DNA of 64,000 bases from Acinetobacter baumannii (GCF_009759685.1 NZ_CP046654.1:2666001-2730000); one strand, 5' to 3'. Counted from the first letter of the stretch, positions 38,361 to 50,667 are shown. The notes: generated by a model not told the origin, from the sequence alone. Numbers and translations are program-made.

Positions 38361-38987
38361 TTAAGGTTGACCGTTATTGCCCCATTTTAAAAAGCCTTTA
38401 CGCTGATTTAAACGTTCAAAATATTGGTCGACATGTTTAAGCGCTGGATGGTCAAAAGGAGTTGCTTTCCAGCGTTGCACAGACAGCCCAATTGGTATAT
38501 CGGCTAGGGTAAACTCAGTACCTGCAACATAGGCTTGAGTTTTTGCAAGTTGTTGATCGAGAATCTGCATCTGTTTATTCCACTGATCAATACCTTGTTG
38601 TAACAAATTCGGATCTTGATGAAGGGCTGAATGTCGAATGAGCGACATAAATGCATAAGTCCAACTGTTATTCAGTTCTATAGCTTGCCAATCAATCCAC
38701 TGGTCAATAATAGCTCTTTGCTTAGCTTGAGTTGGGTAGAGTATATGGTCTTTATCATAAGCATTTGCTAGATAACGTATAATGCTATTCGACTGCCAAA
38801 GGACTAAGTCGCCATCTAAAATCACTGGAATTTGACCATTAGGATTTAATTGCAAAAATTCAGGAGATTGAGCGGAGCGGAAACCTATTCCCCAATCTTC
38901 TCTCTCATATGTAAGATTTAATTCGTCACATAGCCATAAGACTTTGCGAACATTAATAGAATTATCACGCCCTAAGATTTTTAACAT
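38361..38987 (-). CDS. Glutathione S-transferase-like protein
   Basis: This protein of 208 residues has the usual thioredoxin-like N-terminal domain (1-80) with GRDNSINVRKVLWLCDELN and NPNGQIPVILDGDLVLWQSNSIIRYLA, the gamma-glutamyl-binding Gln/Pro/Ser region. The helical C-terminal domain runs about 90-208 (TLADIPIGLSVQRW near residue 160). The active-site Ser/Tyr candidate is Ser10. The substrate is not predictable. It converges with the DUF2520 gene. Confidence 0.85.
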   Translation of the reverse strand: MLKILGRDNSINVRKVLWLCDELNLTYEREDWGIGFRSAQSPEFLQLNPNGQIPVILDGDLVLWQSNSIIRYLANAYDKDHILYPTQAKQRAIIDQWIDWQAIELNNSWTYAFMSLIRHSALHQDPNLLQQGIDQWNKQMQILDQQLAKTQAYVAGTEFTLADIPIGLSVQRWKATPFDHPALKHVDQYFERLNQRKGFLKWGNNGQP

Positions 38988-39203
38988 ATTGTTTTCTAAC
39001 TTTTCGTGAGTTTAAGTAAATTGAATGTAATACAGATTCTTTAATTTTTTAAGATTTAATAATAAAAAAGATACCAGAACAAATACTAGCTATAAGAACA
39101 TAATTTTTCTGATATTTATTATTCTTTTGAGGTGAAAGTATACAGACAGTTTTGTATAGTAAGTGTTAAAATAATGTATTGAAAATGAAAATATGAATTC
39201 TGA

Positions 39204-39977
39204 ATGTATCTTAATTTTACAATTGATGATCAAGATAAGATCATAGGGGAAGGCGTAATCCAGGTAGGTTGGTTTCTGGTAGATGATAAGTCTGCATTAC
39301 TTTATGAACCACCTTATCGAATGCGTTCAAAATCTGAAACCAAGCATGCGAAGTCAGCGAGTCGCTGTCCTGCAGTATTACAACTTGAAAGTCGCTACTT
39401 CGTGGTGAATTGTCCTTTTGATTTTCATTTAAGATTCGCCCGAGATGCAAACGGAAAACCGACTTTAGTTAATGTATTAGGCGACCAGTCACCTGTTCGA
39501 GCCAATAAATTACGTGAGTTGCTAACGTTGGTAAATGAAAATGAATGGCGGACACCCCAAGTGCCAATTCTTCAACTTAGATTACCTTACTGTTTTATAG
39601 CTGATGAAGTCGTGTATTTAACCCAACTCGATGCATTTGGACATTATCGTAAAAATCCCTTACCTGGAACTATTTTTAGTGGACGGTTTCCAATTCATAT
39701 TTGGCCTAGACCATTAATGTGGGCGTTTGAATGGCACGACACATCAAAGGATTTAATATTAAAACGTGGTGATCCTTTATTTTACTGTCAGTTTGATGGT
39801 TTTGATCCATCACGATCAGTTAAGTTAATTCAAGCAGAAAAAACTCCGGAGCTTATGCATTATATTGAACAAATATCTGGTGTTGTCAATTATATGAATC
39901 AGACATTTAGTTTGTTTAATGAAGTAGAGAAAATAAGGCCAAATAGACTACTTGAAAATAAAAGAGGTTGCAAGTGA
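39204..39977 (+). CDS. Unrecognised protein, first gene of the RTX accessory island
   Basis: This protein of 257 residues starts at ATG 39204. It has no signal peptide or membrane helix. Notable patterns are a RCPAVLQLESRYFVVNCPFDFHLRF segment near residue 54-78 (shared Cys, Pro and aromatic positions), LPYCFIADEVVYLTQLD, and GRFPIHIWPRPLMWAFEWHD (about 160-180), which look like a beta-sandwich core. A resemblance to DUF6065-type proteins is possible, but I cannot confirm it. It is coupled to the next gene by a GTGA overlap at 39974-39977, and the giant RTX gene follows 190 bases later. Confidence 0.65.
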   Translation: MYLNFTIDDQDKIIGEGVIQVGWFLVDDKSALLYEPPYRMRSKSETKHAKSASRCPAVLQLESRYFVVNCPFDFHLRFARDANGKPTLVNVLGDQSPVRANKLRELLTLVNENEWRTPQVPILQLRLPYCFIADEVVYLTQLDAFGHYRKNPLPGTIFSGRFPIHIWPRPLMWAFEWHDTSKDLILKRGDPLFYCQFDGFDPSRSVKLIQAEKTPELMHYIEQISGVVNYMNQTFSLFNEVEKIRPNRLLENKRGCK

Positions 39978-40960
39978 AGAAATATAAAATATTTTTTTTA
40001 GCTGTTTTTGTGTTTTTTTTGATATTTAAGTTTTTAAATAATAAATATCAAAAATATATAATTAATGAAAATGAAGAAAAAGGCTTTTGTACAAGTGAGA
40101 ATAAATATCTTACGGATGAAGAAAAGTTAATAAATTTAAAAGCAGATTTTTTGGCTATACAAATGGAACATTGGATTAGAGAGGGTCGTGAAGGATTTAA
40201 TGTGTATGATAATGCAATGTATATTTCTAAATTTAATTTTAATAATAAGGGGAAAGTTATTAAAGTGATAAGTACTTCAAAATTAGATAAAACATTCGAA
40301 GATAATATGGGTATTGTGGCAGTGGCAACAATGCAGGAATATTATGATAATAAAGATTGTAAGAAAGATAAAAGAAGATGCAAAGACTTAAGCGAAAATA
40401 AGAATAATTTAAAAAGTTTATGGACAAAAGATAATCGTGTGGATATTGATTATGTAAAAAACTTGCCAATGAACTATTCTGTAATAACTTCTGGTGGAAT
40501 AATTTTTCCACTTTCAAGTTTAAAAAAAATAAGTAATGGTAATTATAGTATAGAAGCATATTCATTTAACAAGCTTTGTTGTGATAATAAAGAAATTTCA
40601 AAAGAAATTAAAGCAACAGATTTAAAAATAGTAGGAAATTGGAAAAGAATGAAAGGAGGTGAAAAATTATATAGCACAAAAGAACCTAAGTTGAATTTAA
40701 ATCAAATTAATGGTGAAGATATTGATGCTGTTTATATTATGAAGTTATATGAAAATTTAGCACTTAATGAGCCAGAACAAATCCAAAGATATGGGGTACG
40801 TATGAGTGTGGCTTCTCTAAGAAAAGATATATATCCATTTGTGAGGAGAATATTGGTAACTGCATGTGGCACTATTTCAGAAGAAGAGCAAGTATTTAAC
40901 TCTAGTGAAACTCAAAGTGGTGAAGATATCTCATTAAGAAAAAGAAATAAACTATATTAA
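39974..40960 (+). CDS. Unrecognised membrane-anchored protein upstream of the RTX gene
   Basis: This protein has 328 residues from GTG 39974, which has AGAGG six bases upstream and overlaps the preceding stop by 4 bases. A single N-terminal membrane helix (about 5-22, FFLAVFVFFLIFKFL) is followed by a soluble domain, very Lys- and Asn-rich, with five or six Cys (for example KLCC near 205). This part should lie in the periplasm. The base composition is clearly more AT-rich than the core genes. No family recognised. Candidate roles are an immunity or accessory factor for the RTX protein; neither is shown. Confidence 0.6.
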   Translation: MKKYKIFFLAVFVFFLIFKFLNNKYQKYIINENEEKGFCTSENKYLTDEEKLINLKADFLAIQMEHWIREGREGFNVYDNAMYISKFNFNNKGKVIKVISTSKLDKTFEDNMGIVAVATMQEYYDNKDCKKDKRRCKDLSENKNNLKSLWTKDNRVDIDYVKNLPMNYSVITSGGIIFPLSSLKKISNGNYSIEAYSFNKLCCDNKEISKEIKATDLKIVGNWKRMKGGEKLYSTKEPKLNLNQINGEDIDAVYIMKLYENLALNEPEQIQRYGVRMSVASLRKDIYPFVRRILVTACGTISEEEQVFNSSETQSGEDISLRKRNKLY

Positions 40961-41157
40961 TTTAAAATTTATTTGTTTTAAACAGTATATTGATAATATT
41001 GATTTTATAAAATATATAGATGATTTGTTTTACTTTTAGGTTAATTTTTTAATTCAAATATTTTTTTATAGTAGGGGTGTTGAAGTGATCTTTTGATTTT
41101 TTTTAATTTTTTAAGCAATGTTTTTAAAATATGATTATTTTTAGTTAAGGGGTGTGT

Positions 41158-44100
41158 ATGAGTTCTATTATTAATATGTTTGAAATGATCAGTTATTATT
41201 TATATGGGCAGCGCGAAAAACCAGAAAATTTACTTGATGATAAAATTATTTCTTCTGATCGTGATAACTTGGCAACTGAAGTCCATATAAATTCAATAGA
41301 ATTTATGGCCACTGGAGCTGGACGTTATGTAGGTTTAGGCAATGTTACAGCAGTAAGAAAATTTTTAGCTGGTGAGTATGCTGATAAACTAATAGTTGGA
41401 AAAGTTTATTATACAAGTGAACTTTTTGATGCGCTTGGTTATAAAGATTATCCTAATAATGGAAAAACTCAGCTTAGTGTTTTAAATTATGGTCTTGATA
41501 CAAATAGTAATGATTATGTTGATAGATCTTACGTGTTCGGTTCAATGTCCTTTACTATTAATCCAGATGCACAGTTTATTGTTGGAAAAGATGGATCTTT
41601 TCAAATTAAAAATATTTCGATAATTCCTATAGATGATAACTTTGATTATAAATCTGGTAACGGTGTTGCTCAATTAACGAACTTACTTACAAAAGGTGCG
41701 ATTGATCCCTATCATATAGGAAAGACTGTAAATATAATATTTGATGATAAAGACAAATTGCAGAAAATTGATCTTGATAAAAGTGATTTACCATCTCTAA
41801 TAAAACAAGAAAATTATTTGCAAGGTTTAATTACGGAAGCTAAAGATTATTCATCATCTTTACCTAATAATATACCTATTCCAGATGCTGGAAAGCTTTT
41901 AGAAGCATTAGAAACTTTAATTAAAAATGATATTATTAGTTATGTAGATAATTCTGGACGTGCAATCATTTACGGCTCAAGTAAACAAGATAATTTGGGC
42001 GATGGAGAGTTAACGAATTTAGTTTTACAAAAATCAATTCTATTGAGTATAGCCAATTTACCTTCTTCATTAAATTTAAATGAACAATTAATTGACCTTA
42101 TAAATTTGGCGAAGAGTTTATTAACTCAAAAAGGTATTTCTATTGTTTCTGGTGATGGTGATGATTCAATTACTGGAACAAAATATTCTGATGCCTTATA
42201 TGGTGGGAGCGATGATGATTCGTTAAATGGTGCTGAAGACAATGACTACCTGAATGGTGGAGTGGGGAATGATATTTTAGATGGTGGAGAGGGTGATGAT
42301 AATTTAGTCGATGAAAAAGGTAATGATACCTATATTTTTAATGGAAATTTTGGAAAAGATTCTATTTATGATCTAGATGGGAATGGTCAAATAAAAATAG
42401 ATGATATAGCTCTTTCAGTCGGAGAAAAAATTAATAATAAACTATGGAAAAGTGCTGACGGACAATACTCACTAGCTTTAGTCGAAGACTTTGATGGGGT
42501 AGCTACAACACAAAAAGTAGTCATTAGTAAAGAAGATGACAACAATAGTATTATTATAAAATATTTTAAAAATGGGGCATTAGGACTTAATTTCGGTGAT
42601 TTAGAGAATAATAGTACTCCACCATCCGATACCTCGATTTATGCCTTTGGATCAGAGGGTAATAATATTATTTTTGGTGAGCGTTATGTAGCAAGTTTTT
42701 CAGGAAATGACTTTATTCATGCAACCAATGAGGATGCTGTAATTATTGCTGGTGATGGTAATGATCTGATTTCTACAGGTGATGGGAATGATGTTATTTA
42801 CGCTGGAGTAGTTACTTCAGATCAAGATAGTAATATTGTATTTTCGGGTGGTGGTAGAGATCAGGTTTATGGAGGAGTTGGTAATGATATCATTATGACT
42901 TCAAGCAGACTAAATGCTGTTAAAGATTCATTATTGAATCAAATGGGAGATGCAGATACAGGTCTCACAGACTTAGATAAAGAATATAATATTTTAAATT
43001 TTAATTTTGAAATTAATTTAGGCGATAATAATAGATTTTCACATTATACAAATAATAGTATAGGACAAATTACAGAACAGATTCTGCCCTCTTTTAATAT
43101 TTATTATACAGGGAAAAATGGTAAGTATTATATTTATAATCTTTTAGAATCTTTAAATTACGGTCATGGCTATGCTGGTAGTGATATCGCTTATGGTGGT
43201 ATAGGAAATGACATTATTTTGGGTTCATCTGATACAGACTTTTTATATGGTGCAGTGGGTGATGATGCTATCTATGGAATGGATGGTAAGGATTATTTAT
43301 ATGGGGGAGAAAATAAAGATATCTTATATGGTGGCGATGGTGCTGATCAAATTATTGGTGGGCAAGGGGATGATGAGCTTACTGGCGGGTTAGAGGGCGA
43401 TGAACTCTACGGTGGTGATGGCGATGACATTATTCAAGCTGATTTAAATGATTCAATAGATACCTTAGCTCCGCCGGTTGAACCTAAGACTTATAGTCGT
43501 TTTGGTCATGATCTTGTTTATGGGGGGGCTGGAAAAGATCAAATTTGGGGGAATTTAGGAAGTGACGAAATTTATGGTGACGATGATGATGATCAAATCG
43601 CAGGAGATCATCCTAATCTAGCTGGGGATATACACGGCGATGATTATTTATATGGTGGGAATGGTAATGATCAAATTGTTGGTGATGGTGGAAAAGACAT
43701 AATTCAAGGTGGAAATGGTAATGATTTAATATTCGGTGATAATAGTGAGTTAGATGGTAAATACCATGCTGAAGATAATATTGAGGGTAACGACGGAAAT
43801 GACGAAATTTGGGGACAGGGAGGCAATGATACAATAAATGGTGGTGATGGCGAAGATAGAATTTCAGGAGATGGCATTAATATAGATGTTCAATATCATG
43901 GAGATGATACTGTTAGTGGTGGTAATGGAAATGATTTGATTTGGGGAGAAGGAGGTTCAGATACTATATATGGCGGAGAGGGTGAAGATTATATAGAGGG
44001 TGATGAAACTAGTATACATATTCAATATCATAAAGACGACTTGCTTTACGGTGGGGAAGGAAATGACACAATTTTTGGAGATGGTGGCAGAGATATAATA

Positions 44101-47100
44101 TATGGCGGAAAAGATAACGATTATATTTATGGTGATAGTAATCAGATAGATATCCAATATCATAATAATGATACGTTATATGGTGATGCTGGGAATGATA
44201 ATATTCGTGGTGATGGAGGTTCAGATATTATATATGGAGGGGATGGAGATGATTTCCTTGTAGCTGATGTGATTAATAACCGTGCATTTGATGGTGATGA
44301 TCAGCTTTATGGTGGTAATGGAAAAGATAGTTTATCTGGTTTTGATGGTAATGATACTTTAGATGGTGGTGCTGGAGATGATATCATTTTTGGTGGTAAA
44401 GGTGATGATTATTTCATAAGTAATGAAGGAAATGATCAATTATCTGGGGGGGAAGGAAATGATATCTATCATATTCAAGTAAGAGATTCGGAAGTTAAAG
44501 TTTTAGATAGTTCTGGAGAGAATCACTATTATTTAAAAGGAAGTTTCAATCTTTCAAATATAAATATCTATTGGTATAACAATGCCGTTAGTATTATTAG
44601 CCCAACAACAAGTCAAGACCCTAATGCTGTTTTACCTCAATTTAAATTAACTTTCTTTGATGATCATGAAACTCAACCAACAGTTGATGGGGGGATTATC
44701 ACAGATGAATATGGGAATAATATTACGGGTGGTTATAATCAATATCTTCATTTTAGTAAAAGTATATACGATGAAAATTTAATTTTAAATAATACTATTC
44801 AAAATGATTATGTTATTCACCTCGATACTTATTTAAAAGAGCGTGCAGGGTTAAGTTATAAAATTTGGAGTGGATCTTGGCATGGTATTCAGGGACTCTA
44901 TTTAATTTTTACAAATAGTTATATTGATAATGATAACTTGATTTATCGCAACTCTGATTTAGGCGACCTTGTCGATATTCAACAAATTAGAAATAATGTT
45001 ATTTCCAATGGGCAATATCAGGCAGATGAATATCACCTGCTCGGTGGAGATGATCAGATAAGTGGCTCAGATATTGGGGATACGATTTATGGGGGTACAG
45101 GCAACGATATAATTAAAGGTCTTGAGGGTTCAGATCAGCTATTTGGAGATGAGGGAGATGACTGGTTAGATGGTAGTTATGAAAATGACTTTATTTATGG
45201 TGGAGAAGGAAACGATCAACTCTTTGGTGGTGATGGAGAAGACCAATTAGAAGGTGGTAATGGTGATGACGTTATTGATAGTGGAGAAGGAAATGACCAA
45301 TTAATAGGAGGTACAGGTAATGATCGGTTACTAGGGGGAGAAGGTAATGATCAGTTACAAGGTGGTGAGGGGGATGATTACTTGGAAGCTAGCAATGGAA
45401 ATGACTTTATTGAAGGAGGTACAGGTAATGATCAACTTATTGGAGGTTCGGGGGAAGATTCACTATATGGTAATGATGGTGATGATCATTTATATGGTGG
45501 GGATGGTAATGATATTTTAAGTGGTGGACAAGGCAATAATATTTTAGAAGGAGGAAATGGAGAAGATGAATATGTATTTGATATATTAGGATATAACAAT
45601 GTAATTAATGATACAGATGCAAGTGTATTAAGGTTTTTATCTGTAAGTTCAGAAAATATAAAGTTAGAGATTGTTGGTAATAATTTAAATATATTTTATG
45701 GGGTTGATTCAAGCGTCACTATTACTGATTTTATTTTGAATTATAATATAAAAGAAATACAATTTAGCGATACTGTATGGTATCCAGAAGATTTGAGCCA
45801 AAAAATAAATTTTCTTCATAATGGTAGTGATGGAAATGATATTATAGTGGGTAATCCTTATTTTAATAATACTGTATATTCAAAAAATGGTGACGATGCT
45901 ATCTATGGTGGGAGTGGTGTTGATTATATATATGGAGGCAATGGTAATGATGCTATTGTTGATCCAGGTAATATTGGATTCCTTTATGGAGGAGAGGGAG
46001 ATGATAATTTAATAGGAAATAATAACAGTGAATTTTATGGTGGAGAAGGATATGACTCCTATCAAGTAAATGGAAGAAATACTAAGATATTTGATTCAGA
46101 TTTTAAAGGAAGCATTTATATTCATAATGCTTCTGATATCCATGAAAGCAATTATGTACAAGAAAAAGCTAACATGATTATTAGTCCTTTTATAAACTCT
46201 TTATCTGAATTTTTAAGTGATTATAATGGAGTTAAGTATTATAACTACAATAAATATAGCGAGAGAATTTCAAGTATCTATTATGATTTCTCATTAGGTG
46301 AAATTCGACTATTAATTAGAGATCAATCACAAAAAGAACTTAAAGATATGGATTATAAGTTTTCAATTGGTGGAGTTTTTAATCCTAATGATATTGAAAA
46401 TTTGAAAAATATGGATGTGGAAATTTCTGGTTTTAAATTTAATTTAGAACTCAATCCCTATGCTTTTAATAAAACAAAACTTTCTTTTGGTGATTTTCTT
46501 TCACAGGGTGAAGTTATTTCAGAATATACTGCTTCTAATGATATTATTTTAGGTTTAACTGATTATGTCGGTGGTACTGGATCTGGCGATATTATTTATG
46601 CAGGTAATGGTAATGATCAAATAAATAGTGGTTTAGGATCTAGTCAAGTTTATGCAGGAGAGGGGGATGATGTAATCATTACACCTGATGTCTTTGCAAT
46701 TGACAAAATAAGTGGCGGAGCTGGTAATGATGTAATTTATACTTATGACCCTCTGTCTAATAATCAAATTAGTAATAGTCCCTATTTAAATATAAATTTA
46801 GCACGTAATATCTATGATATTAAAGATGTTGTTTATGGTGGAGAGGGTGATGATTATATTTATTTAGGTAATCAAAAAACTGAAGCATATGGCGATGATG
46901 GTAATGATATTATTGTAAGTTATTCTCTTTCATCAAATATACAGTTTTTATATGGAGGAGATGGAAACGACACATTGAAGGCTGGAGATGGTGGAGCTTA
47001 TTTAGATGGTGGAGCTGGGACCGATCATCTTGTCGGTGGCTCGGGTGATGATACTTTTATTGTTGATGAACAAGATACTTATGAAGAAAATGACCCGAAT

Positions 47101-49824
47101 GGCGGTTATGACACAATTCATATTTCACAAAATATAGATCTAAGTTTAGGTTACTTAGAAGCTGTGACATTGTTAGGTAGTCAAAATTTAAGTATTTATG
47201 GGAATACTTCTGATAACAAGCTTATCGGTAATGCAGGTAATAACTATATCGATGGCCGTGCAGGTAGTGACTATATGCAGGGTGGCTTAGGTAATGATTA
47301 TTATGTTGTTGATACAACCGAAACTATCGAAACTGATGAGAATGGTAATACTTACTTTATAGAGGGTGACCAGGTTGTTGAAGATGTTGATGGTGGTATA
47401 GATACTCTTGAACGTTGGGAAGATGCACGCTTTATTAGTCAAGATGAAAATGGAAACCCAGTTTTAACAGATAGTTATAAAATATTAGAAAATAACATCG
47501 AAAATCTTATTTTAAAAGGTAATGCTAAAACAGGATTTGGTAATGATCTTGATAATATCATTGTTGGAAATGAGCAAGATAATTATATTGATGGTTTAGC
47601 CGGAAATGATACTTATATTTTTAGCCGAGGTGGTGGTACAGATACCTACAGCTTTGAAGATAATATTGATGCTGTAAATATATTAAAAATTCAAGGTTAT
47701 TCAGCTAATGATGTATCTGCTCAAAAATATGGCGATAGCGTATATCTTAGTTTTAAAGGTACAAATGATCATATTTGGCTTTCTAATTATTATATTGCAG
47801 ATACCGAAAATACCACCTATAAGATGGATCAGATTAATTTTGATTCTGGAGTGATTTGGGGTGTTGATGATATTAACACATTAGTTAATAGAGCCTTAAC
47901 AAACCATGCACCAACTGTTAATGCAGCTATACCATTAATTACAAGTAATCAGGGAACTGAATTTAGCTATAAATTTGCTAATAATATTATTGTTGATCAG
48001 GATAGCTGGGATTCTTTGAGTTATAAAATTACTTTAACGACTAAAGATAGTAGTGGACAATACCAATCTATTCCATCATGGTTAAGTTTTGATACTGCGA
48101 CACAAACTTTATCTGGTACTCCCCCTGCTAATGTGACTGGCAACTTATCGTTCTTTTATTGGGGAACAGATATGTATGGTTACAGTACGGCCACCTCATT
48201 TAATTTAAAAGTTAGTCTACCGAACCAAGCCCCAACATTGCTGAATGCAATTGCAGATCAAAGTGTGACGGATGCTAAAGCATTTAGCTATACCGTTCCT
48301 GCAACAACATTCAAAGATCCTGATGGCGATACATTAACGTATTCGGCTACCTTAGAAGATGGCTCTGCATTACCATCGTGGCTCAGTTTCAACCCAACTA
48401 CGAGAGTATTGAGCGGTACTTCCCCTGATAACACAGTTCCGTTAAATATTAAAATCACAGTCAAAGATATAGCTAACCAATCAGTTTCTGATGTGTTTAA
48501 GCTAATATTTGTTGTTCAAAATCAAACAATAAATGGAACAAGCAATGCTGATACGTTATATGGAGCTTCAGGGAATGACACCCTAACTGGACAAGCTGGT
48601 AATGATATTCTTTATGGACAAGCAGGTAATGACACTTTAAATGGTGGTACTGGTAACGACACAATGTACGGTGGTAAAGGTGATGACACTTATATTGTAG
48701 ATAGTACTGCAGATGTCATTAGTGAAAGTGTGAATGAGGGAACTGATATTGTCCAAAGTAGTGTTACTTACACATTATTAAATAATGTGGAAAATTTAAC
48801 CTTAACAGGTACTACAGCAATTAATGGTACAGGTAATGCACTTAATAATGTAATTGTTGGTAATAGTGCAATTAACACTTTAACTGGTGGCGTAGGTGAT
48901 GATTACCTAAATGGTGGAGTTGGTGCAGATAAATTATTAGGAGGAATAGGTAATGACTCTTACGTTATTGACAATACAGGTGACATTGTCACGGAAAATG
49001 CCGGTGAAGGGATAGATACTGTTCTTAGTTCGATTACTTATACTCTCGGGAATAATCTCGAAAATCTAACATTGATTGGATCAACAGCAATTAATGGTAC
49101 AGGTAATGCGCTCAATAATGTACTTGTTGGTAATAGTGCAATTAATACTTTAACAGCAGGTGTTGGTGATGATTATCTGGATGGAGGAGCAGGAGCTGAT
49201 AAGTTACTTGGTGGTATAGGTAATGATACTTATGTAATTGATAATACAGGTGACATTGTCACGGAAAATGCTGGTGAAGGTATAGATACGGTTCTAAGCT
49301 CTATTACTTATACATTGAGCAGTAATTTGGAAAATTTAACTTTAACTGGTTCAACAGCCATCAATGCAACAGGTAATACATTAAATAATACACTTACAGG
49401 TAATAGTGGAGTAAATGCGTTAAACGGTGGAGCAGGTAATGACATTTTGGATGGTCAAGGAGGAAACGATCAACTTACTGGCGGAACTGGGATCGATACC
49501 GCACTGTATCAATTATTAGTTCAATCTGATGCTCTTGGCGGAAATGGTACAGATGTTTGGTCGGATTTTACTATTGGTAATACAACATCCAATACAAATG
49601 CAGATAAAATTGATATCGGTGATCTATTAATTGGTTATTCTGGTATTTATAACTTTACTAGTTTGGAACCATTTATAAAAACGGTGGTGAGTGGTTTAAA
49701 TACACAGTTGTATATCGATAGGGATGGTGCAGGAACGACGTATAGTAGTTCATTGTTGTTAACATTGAATAATACAAACGTTAATTTAAATGATCTAATC
49801 AATAACCAGCAAATTATTATTTAA
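41158..49824 (+). CDS. Giant RTX calcium-binding repeat protein, type I secreted
   Basis: This protein has 2,888 residues from ATG 41158 (AAGGGG at 41147-41152). No N-terminal signal peptide. Layout: a unique N-terminal domain (about 1-330, with [22 protein letters not shown]); RTX nonapeptide arrays of the GGxGNDxLxGG type at about 331-395, 530-590, 670-1110, 1300-1475, 1560-1645, 1800-1850, 1900-1975, 2020-2160; two cadherin-like/putative Ig (He_PIG) modules at about 2245-2455; further RTX and 90-residue repeats at about 2460-2760; and a C-terminal T1SS-143-type signal region (about 2760-2888, closing with [10 protein letters not shown]). No catalytic motif was recognised. No TAAG LapG site, so it is probably released or loosely held. 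Confidence 0.85.
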   Translation: MSSIINMFEMISYYLYGQREKPENLLDDKIISSDRDNLATEVHINSIEFMATGAGRYVGLGNVTAVRKFLAGEYADKLIVGKVYYTSELFDALGYKDYPNNGKTQLSVLNYGLDTNSNDYVDRSYVFGSMSFTINPDAQFIVGKDGSFQIKNISIIPIDDNFDYKSGNGVAQLTNLLTKGAIDPYHIGKTVNIIFDDKDKLQKIDLDKSDLPSLIKQENYLQGLITEAKDYSSSLPNNIPIPDAGKLLEALETLIKNDIISYVDNSGRAIIYGSSKQDNLGDGELTNLVLQKSILLSIANLPSSLNLNEQLIDLINLAKSLLTQKGISIVSGDGDDSITGTKYSDALYGGSDDDSLNGAEDNDYLNGGVGNDILDGGEGDDNLVDEKGNDTYIFNGNFGKDSIYDLDGNGQIKIDDIALSVGEKINNKLWKSADGQYSLALVEDFDGVATTQKVVISKEDDNNSIIIKYFKNGALGLNFGDLENNSTPPSDTSIYAFGSEGNNIIFGERYVASFSGNDFIHATNEDAVIIAGDGNDLISTGDGNDVIYAGVVTSDQDSNIVFSGGGRDQVYGGVGNDIIMTSSRLNAVKDSLLNQMGDADTGLTDLDKEYNILNFNFEINLGDNNRFSHYTNNSIGQITEQILPSFNIYYTGKNGKYYIYNLLESLNYGHGYAGSDIAYGGIGNDIILGSSDTDFLYGAVGDDAIYGMDGKDYLYGGENKDILYGGDGADQIIGGQGDDELTGGLEGDELYGGDGDDIIQADLNDSIDTLAPPVEPKTYSRFGHDLVYGGAGKDQIWGNLGSDEIYGDDDDDQIAGDHPNLAGDIHGDDYLYGGNGNDQIVGDGGKDIIQGGNGNDLIFGDNSELDGKYHAEDNIEGNDGNDEIWGQGGNDTINGGDGEDRISGDGINIDVQYHGDDTVSGGNGNDLIWGEGGSDTIYGGEGEDYIEGDETSIHIQYHKDDLLYGGEGNDTIFGDGGRDIIYGGKDNDYIYGDSNQIDIQYHNNDTLYGDAGNDNIRGDGGSDIIYGGDGDDFLVADVINNRAFDGDDQLYGGNGKDSLSGFDGNDTLDGGAGDDIIFGGKGDDYFISNEGNDQLSGGEGNDIYHIQVRDSEVKVLDSSGENHYYLKGSFNLSNINIYWYNNAVSIISPTTSQDPNAVLPQFKLTFFDDHETQPTVDGGIITDEYGNNITGGYNQYLHFSKSIYDENLILNNTIQNDYVIHLDTYLKERAGLSYKIWSGSWHGIQGLYLIFTNSYIDNDNLIYRNSDLGDLVDIQQIRNNVISNGQYQADEYHLLGGDDQISGSDIGDTIYGGTGNDIIKGLEGSDQLFGDEGDDWLDGSYENDFIYGGEGNDQLFGGDGEDQLEGGNGDDVIDSGEGNDQLIGGTGNDRLLGGEGNDQLQGGEGDDYLEASNGNDFIEGGTGNDQLIGGSGEDSLYGNDGDDHLYGGDGNDILSGGQGNNILEGGNGEDEYVFDILGYNNVINDTDASVLRFLSVSSENIKLEIVGNNLNIFYGVDSSVTITDFILNYNIKEIQFSDTVWYPEDLSQKINFLHNGSDGNDIIVGNPYFNNTVYSKNGDDAIYGGSGVDYIYGGNGNDAIVDPGNIGFLYGGEGDDNLIGNNNSEFYGGEGYDSYQVNGRNTKIFDSDFKGSIYIHNASDIHESNYVQEKANMIISPFINSLSEFLSDYNGVKYYNYNKYSERISSIYYDFSLGEIRLLIRDQSQKELKDMDYKFSIGGVFNPNDIENLKNMDVEISGFKFNLELNPYAFNKTKLSFGDFLSQGEVISEYTASNDIILGLTDYVGGTGSGDIIYAGNGNDQINSGLGSSQVYAGEGDDVIITPDVFAIDKISGGAGNDVIYTYDPLSNNQISNSPYLNINLARNIYDIKDVVYGGEGDDYIYLGNQKTEAYGDDGNDIIVSYSLSSNIQFLYGGDGNDTLKAGDGGAYLDGGAGTDHLVGGSGDDTFIVDEQDTYEENDPNGGYDTIHISQNIDLSLGYLEAVTLLGSQNLSIYGNTSDNKLIGNAGNNYIDGRAGSDYMQGGLGNDYYVVDTTETIETDENGNTYFIEGDQVVEDVDGGIDTLERWEDARFISQDENGNPVLTDSYKILENNIENLILKGNAKTGFGNDLDNIIVGNEQDNYIDGLAGNDTYIFSRGGGTDTYSFEDNIDAVNILKIQGYSANDVSAQKYGDSVYLSFKGTNDHIWLSNYYIADTENTTYKMDQINFDSGVIWGVDDINTLVNRALTNHAPTVNAAIPLITSNQGTEFSYKFANNIIVDQDSWDSLSYKITLTTKDSSGQYQSIPSWLSFDTATQTLSGTPPANVTGNLSFFYWGTDMYGYSTATSFNLKVSLPNQAPTLLNAIADQSVTDAKAFSYTVPATTFKDPDGDTLTYSATLEDGSALPSWLSFNPTTRVLSGTSPDNTVPLNIKITVKDIANQSVSDVFKLIFVVQNQTINGTSNADTLYGASGNDTLTGQAGNDILYGQAGNDTLNGGTGNDTMYGGKGDDTYIVDSTADVISESVNEGTDIVQSSVTYTLLNNVENLTLTGTTAINGTGNALNNVIVGNSAINTLTGGVGDDYLNGGVGADKLLGGIGNDSYVIDNTGDIVTENAGEGIDTVLSSITYTLGNNLENLTLIGSTAINGTGNALNNVLVGNSAINTLTAGVGDDYLDGGAGADKLLGGIGNDTYVIDNTGDIVTENAGEGIDTVLSSITYTLSSNLENLTLTGSTAINATGNTLNNTLTGNSGVNALNGGAGNDILDGQGGNDQLTGGTGIDTALYQLLVQSDALGGNGTDVWSDFTIGNTTSNTNADKIDIGDLLIGYSGIYNFTSLEPFIKTVVSGLNTQLYIDRDGAGTTYSSSLLLTLNNTNVNLNDLINNQQIII
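43603..44262 (+). repeat. Five tandem 132-bp units inside the RTX gene
   Basis: Units begin at 43603, 43735, 43867, 43999 and 44131, each coding 44 residues and starting with Gly-Asp. Each has a variable stretch that ends in QYH or a similar triplet plus acidic residues, followed by RTX-type repeats. The later three units share the IDIQYH-like core (IDVQYH, IHIQYH, IDIQYH). A partial sixth unit follows. Confidence 0.8.
48541..49440 (+). repeat. 270-bp tandem repeats near the C-terminus of the RTX gene
   Basis: The segment coding [12 protein letters not shown] recurs at 48814, 49084 and (diverged) 49354, a period of 270 bases (90 residues). Each unit contains an RTX stretch and a segment of the form [22 protein letters not shown]. 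The nucleotide copies are close enough for recombination to change copy number. Confidence 0.75.
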
Positions 49825-49838
49825 AAATTAGAGTGATG

Positions 49839-49866
49839 AGACCAAATTATTTTTGGTCTTTATCTT
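49839..49866 (+). terminator. Weak terminator after the RTX gene
   Basis: The stem AGACCAAA / TTTGGTCT is followed by TTATCTT, 15 bases after the RTX stop. Confidence 0.55.
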
Positions 49867-49890
49867 AAATTTTTCATTTATTTAAAGATT

Positions 49891-49929
49891 AAAAAAGGCA
49901 TTAAATATGAGTTATTTAATGCCTTCATT
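49891..49929 (-). terminator. Terminator after trmB
   Basis: A 10-bp stem (GGCATTAAAT / ATTTAATGCC) has a 7-base loop and is followed on the minus strand by six T. Confidence 0.8.
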
Positions 49930-49950
49930 TTTTGTATCTGGTAGTAAATT

Positions 49951-50667
49951 TTACTTAATCTTCTTAAAGATAAAATCATTAATCTTATGACCTGACTCAA
50001 TACCACGGCGTTCAAACTTAGTCACTGGGCGCCATTCTGGTCGAGGATAACTGTTGCCTTTACCAGCCAAGTTTTCAAGGTTTGGACGGTTGTCTAAAAC
50101 ATCTAACATCCACTCAGCATACGGTTCCCAGTCTGTTGCAGCGTGGAATGTGCCACCAAGCTCAAGTTTTTGTTCAACCAATTGCATACGTTCATGCATA
50201 ACGAAGCGGCGTTTGAAATGACGTTTCTTTTGCCAAGGGTCCGGGAAGTAAAGTTGTACGCAGTTGATACTGTTGTCAGGCATTTCACGTAGTACTTGAA
50301 TTGCGTCAGCATCGAGTACACGTAAATTTTTAAGTTCTGCCATACCTGCTTCATAGACACATTGAGCAATGCCTGGTACATGGACTTCAATACCCACATA
50401 GTTGCGTTCAGGGTTCGCTTTAGCCATAAGCACTAAAGAACGGCCCATACCGAAACCGATTTCAACTGTTAAAGGGCGCTCCGGATGCTCAAAGTGCTGA
50501 CGTAAGTCACCCACGGGATATTCCAAAATTAAATCGCGATGTTGTTCTAAAGCCGTGCGTTGAGACGTATTGAGTGGGGCTGAACGACGCATAAACGTCA
50601 CAATTTCACGGTGTTCAGGCAAATTGTCCAATTCTGCAATTTGCGTTTCTAACTGATCGATCGACAT
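49951..50667 (-). CDS. trmB: tRNA (guanine-N7)-methyltransferase
   Basis: This protein has 238 residues from ATG 50667; a TTG at 50691 would add eight residues but is not preferred. The S-adenosylmethionine site VEIGFGMGRSLV is near residue 70, and the catalytic acidic and substrate region contains FPDPWQKKRHFKRR (near 145). It makes m7G46 in the tRNA variable loop. The C-terminus (TKFERRGIESGHKINDFIF) is typical. It is transcribed alone, divergent from the exported nuclease gene and convergent with the RTX gene. Confidence 0.94.
   Translation of the reverse strand: MSIDQLETQIAELDNLPEHREIVTFMRRSAPLNTSQRTALEQHRDLILEYPVGDLRQHFEHPERPLTVEIGFGMGRSLVLMAKANPERNYVGIEVHVPGIAQCVYEAGMAELKNLRVLDADAIQVLREMPDNSINCVQLYFPDPWQKKRHFKRRFVMHERMQLVEQKLELGGTFHAATDWEPYAEWMLDVLDNRPNLENLAGKGNSYPRPEWRPVTKFERRGIESGHKINDFIFKKIK

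Noticed and set aside
41158..41300. A possible LapG cleavage site in the N-terminal region of the RTX protein
   Set aside because: The local sequence is ATGAG rather than the required Ala-Ala-Gly type site, so cell-surface retention of the LapA kind is not supported.
42150..49450. The dense repeats in the RTX gene considered as a CRISPR array
   Set aside because: The repeats are in-frame coding units that translate to RTX nonapeptides and larger modules; there are no unique spacers.
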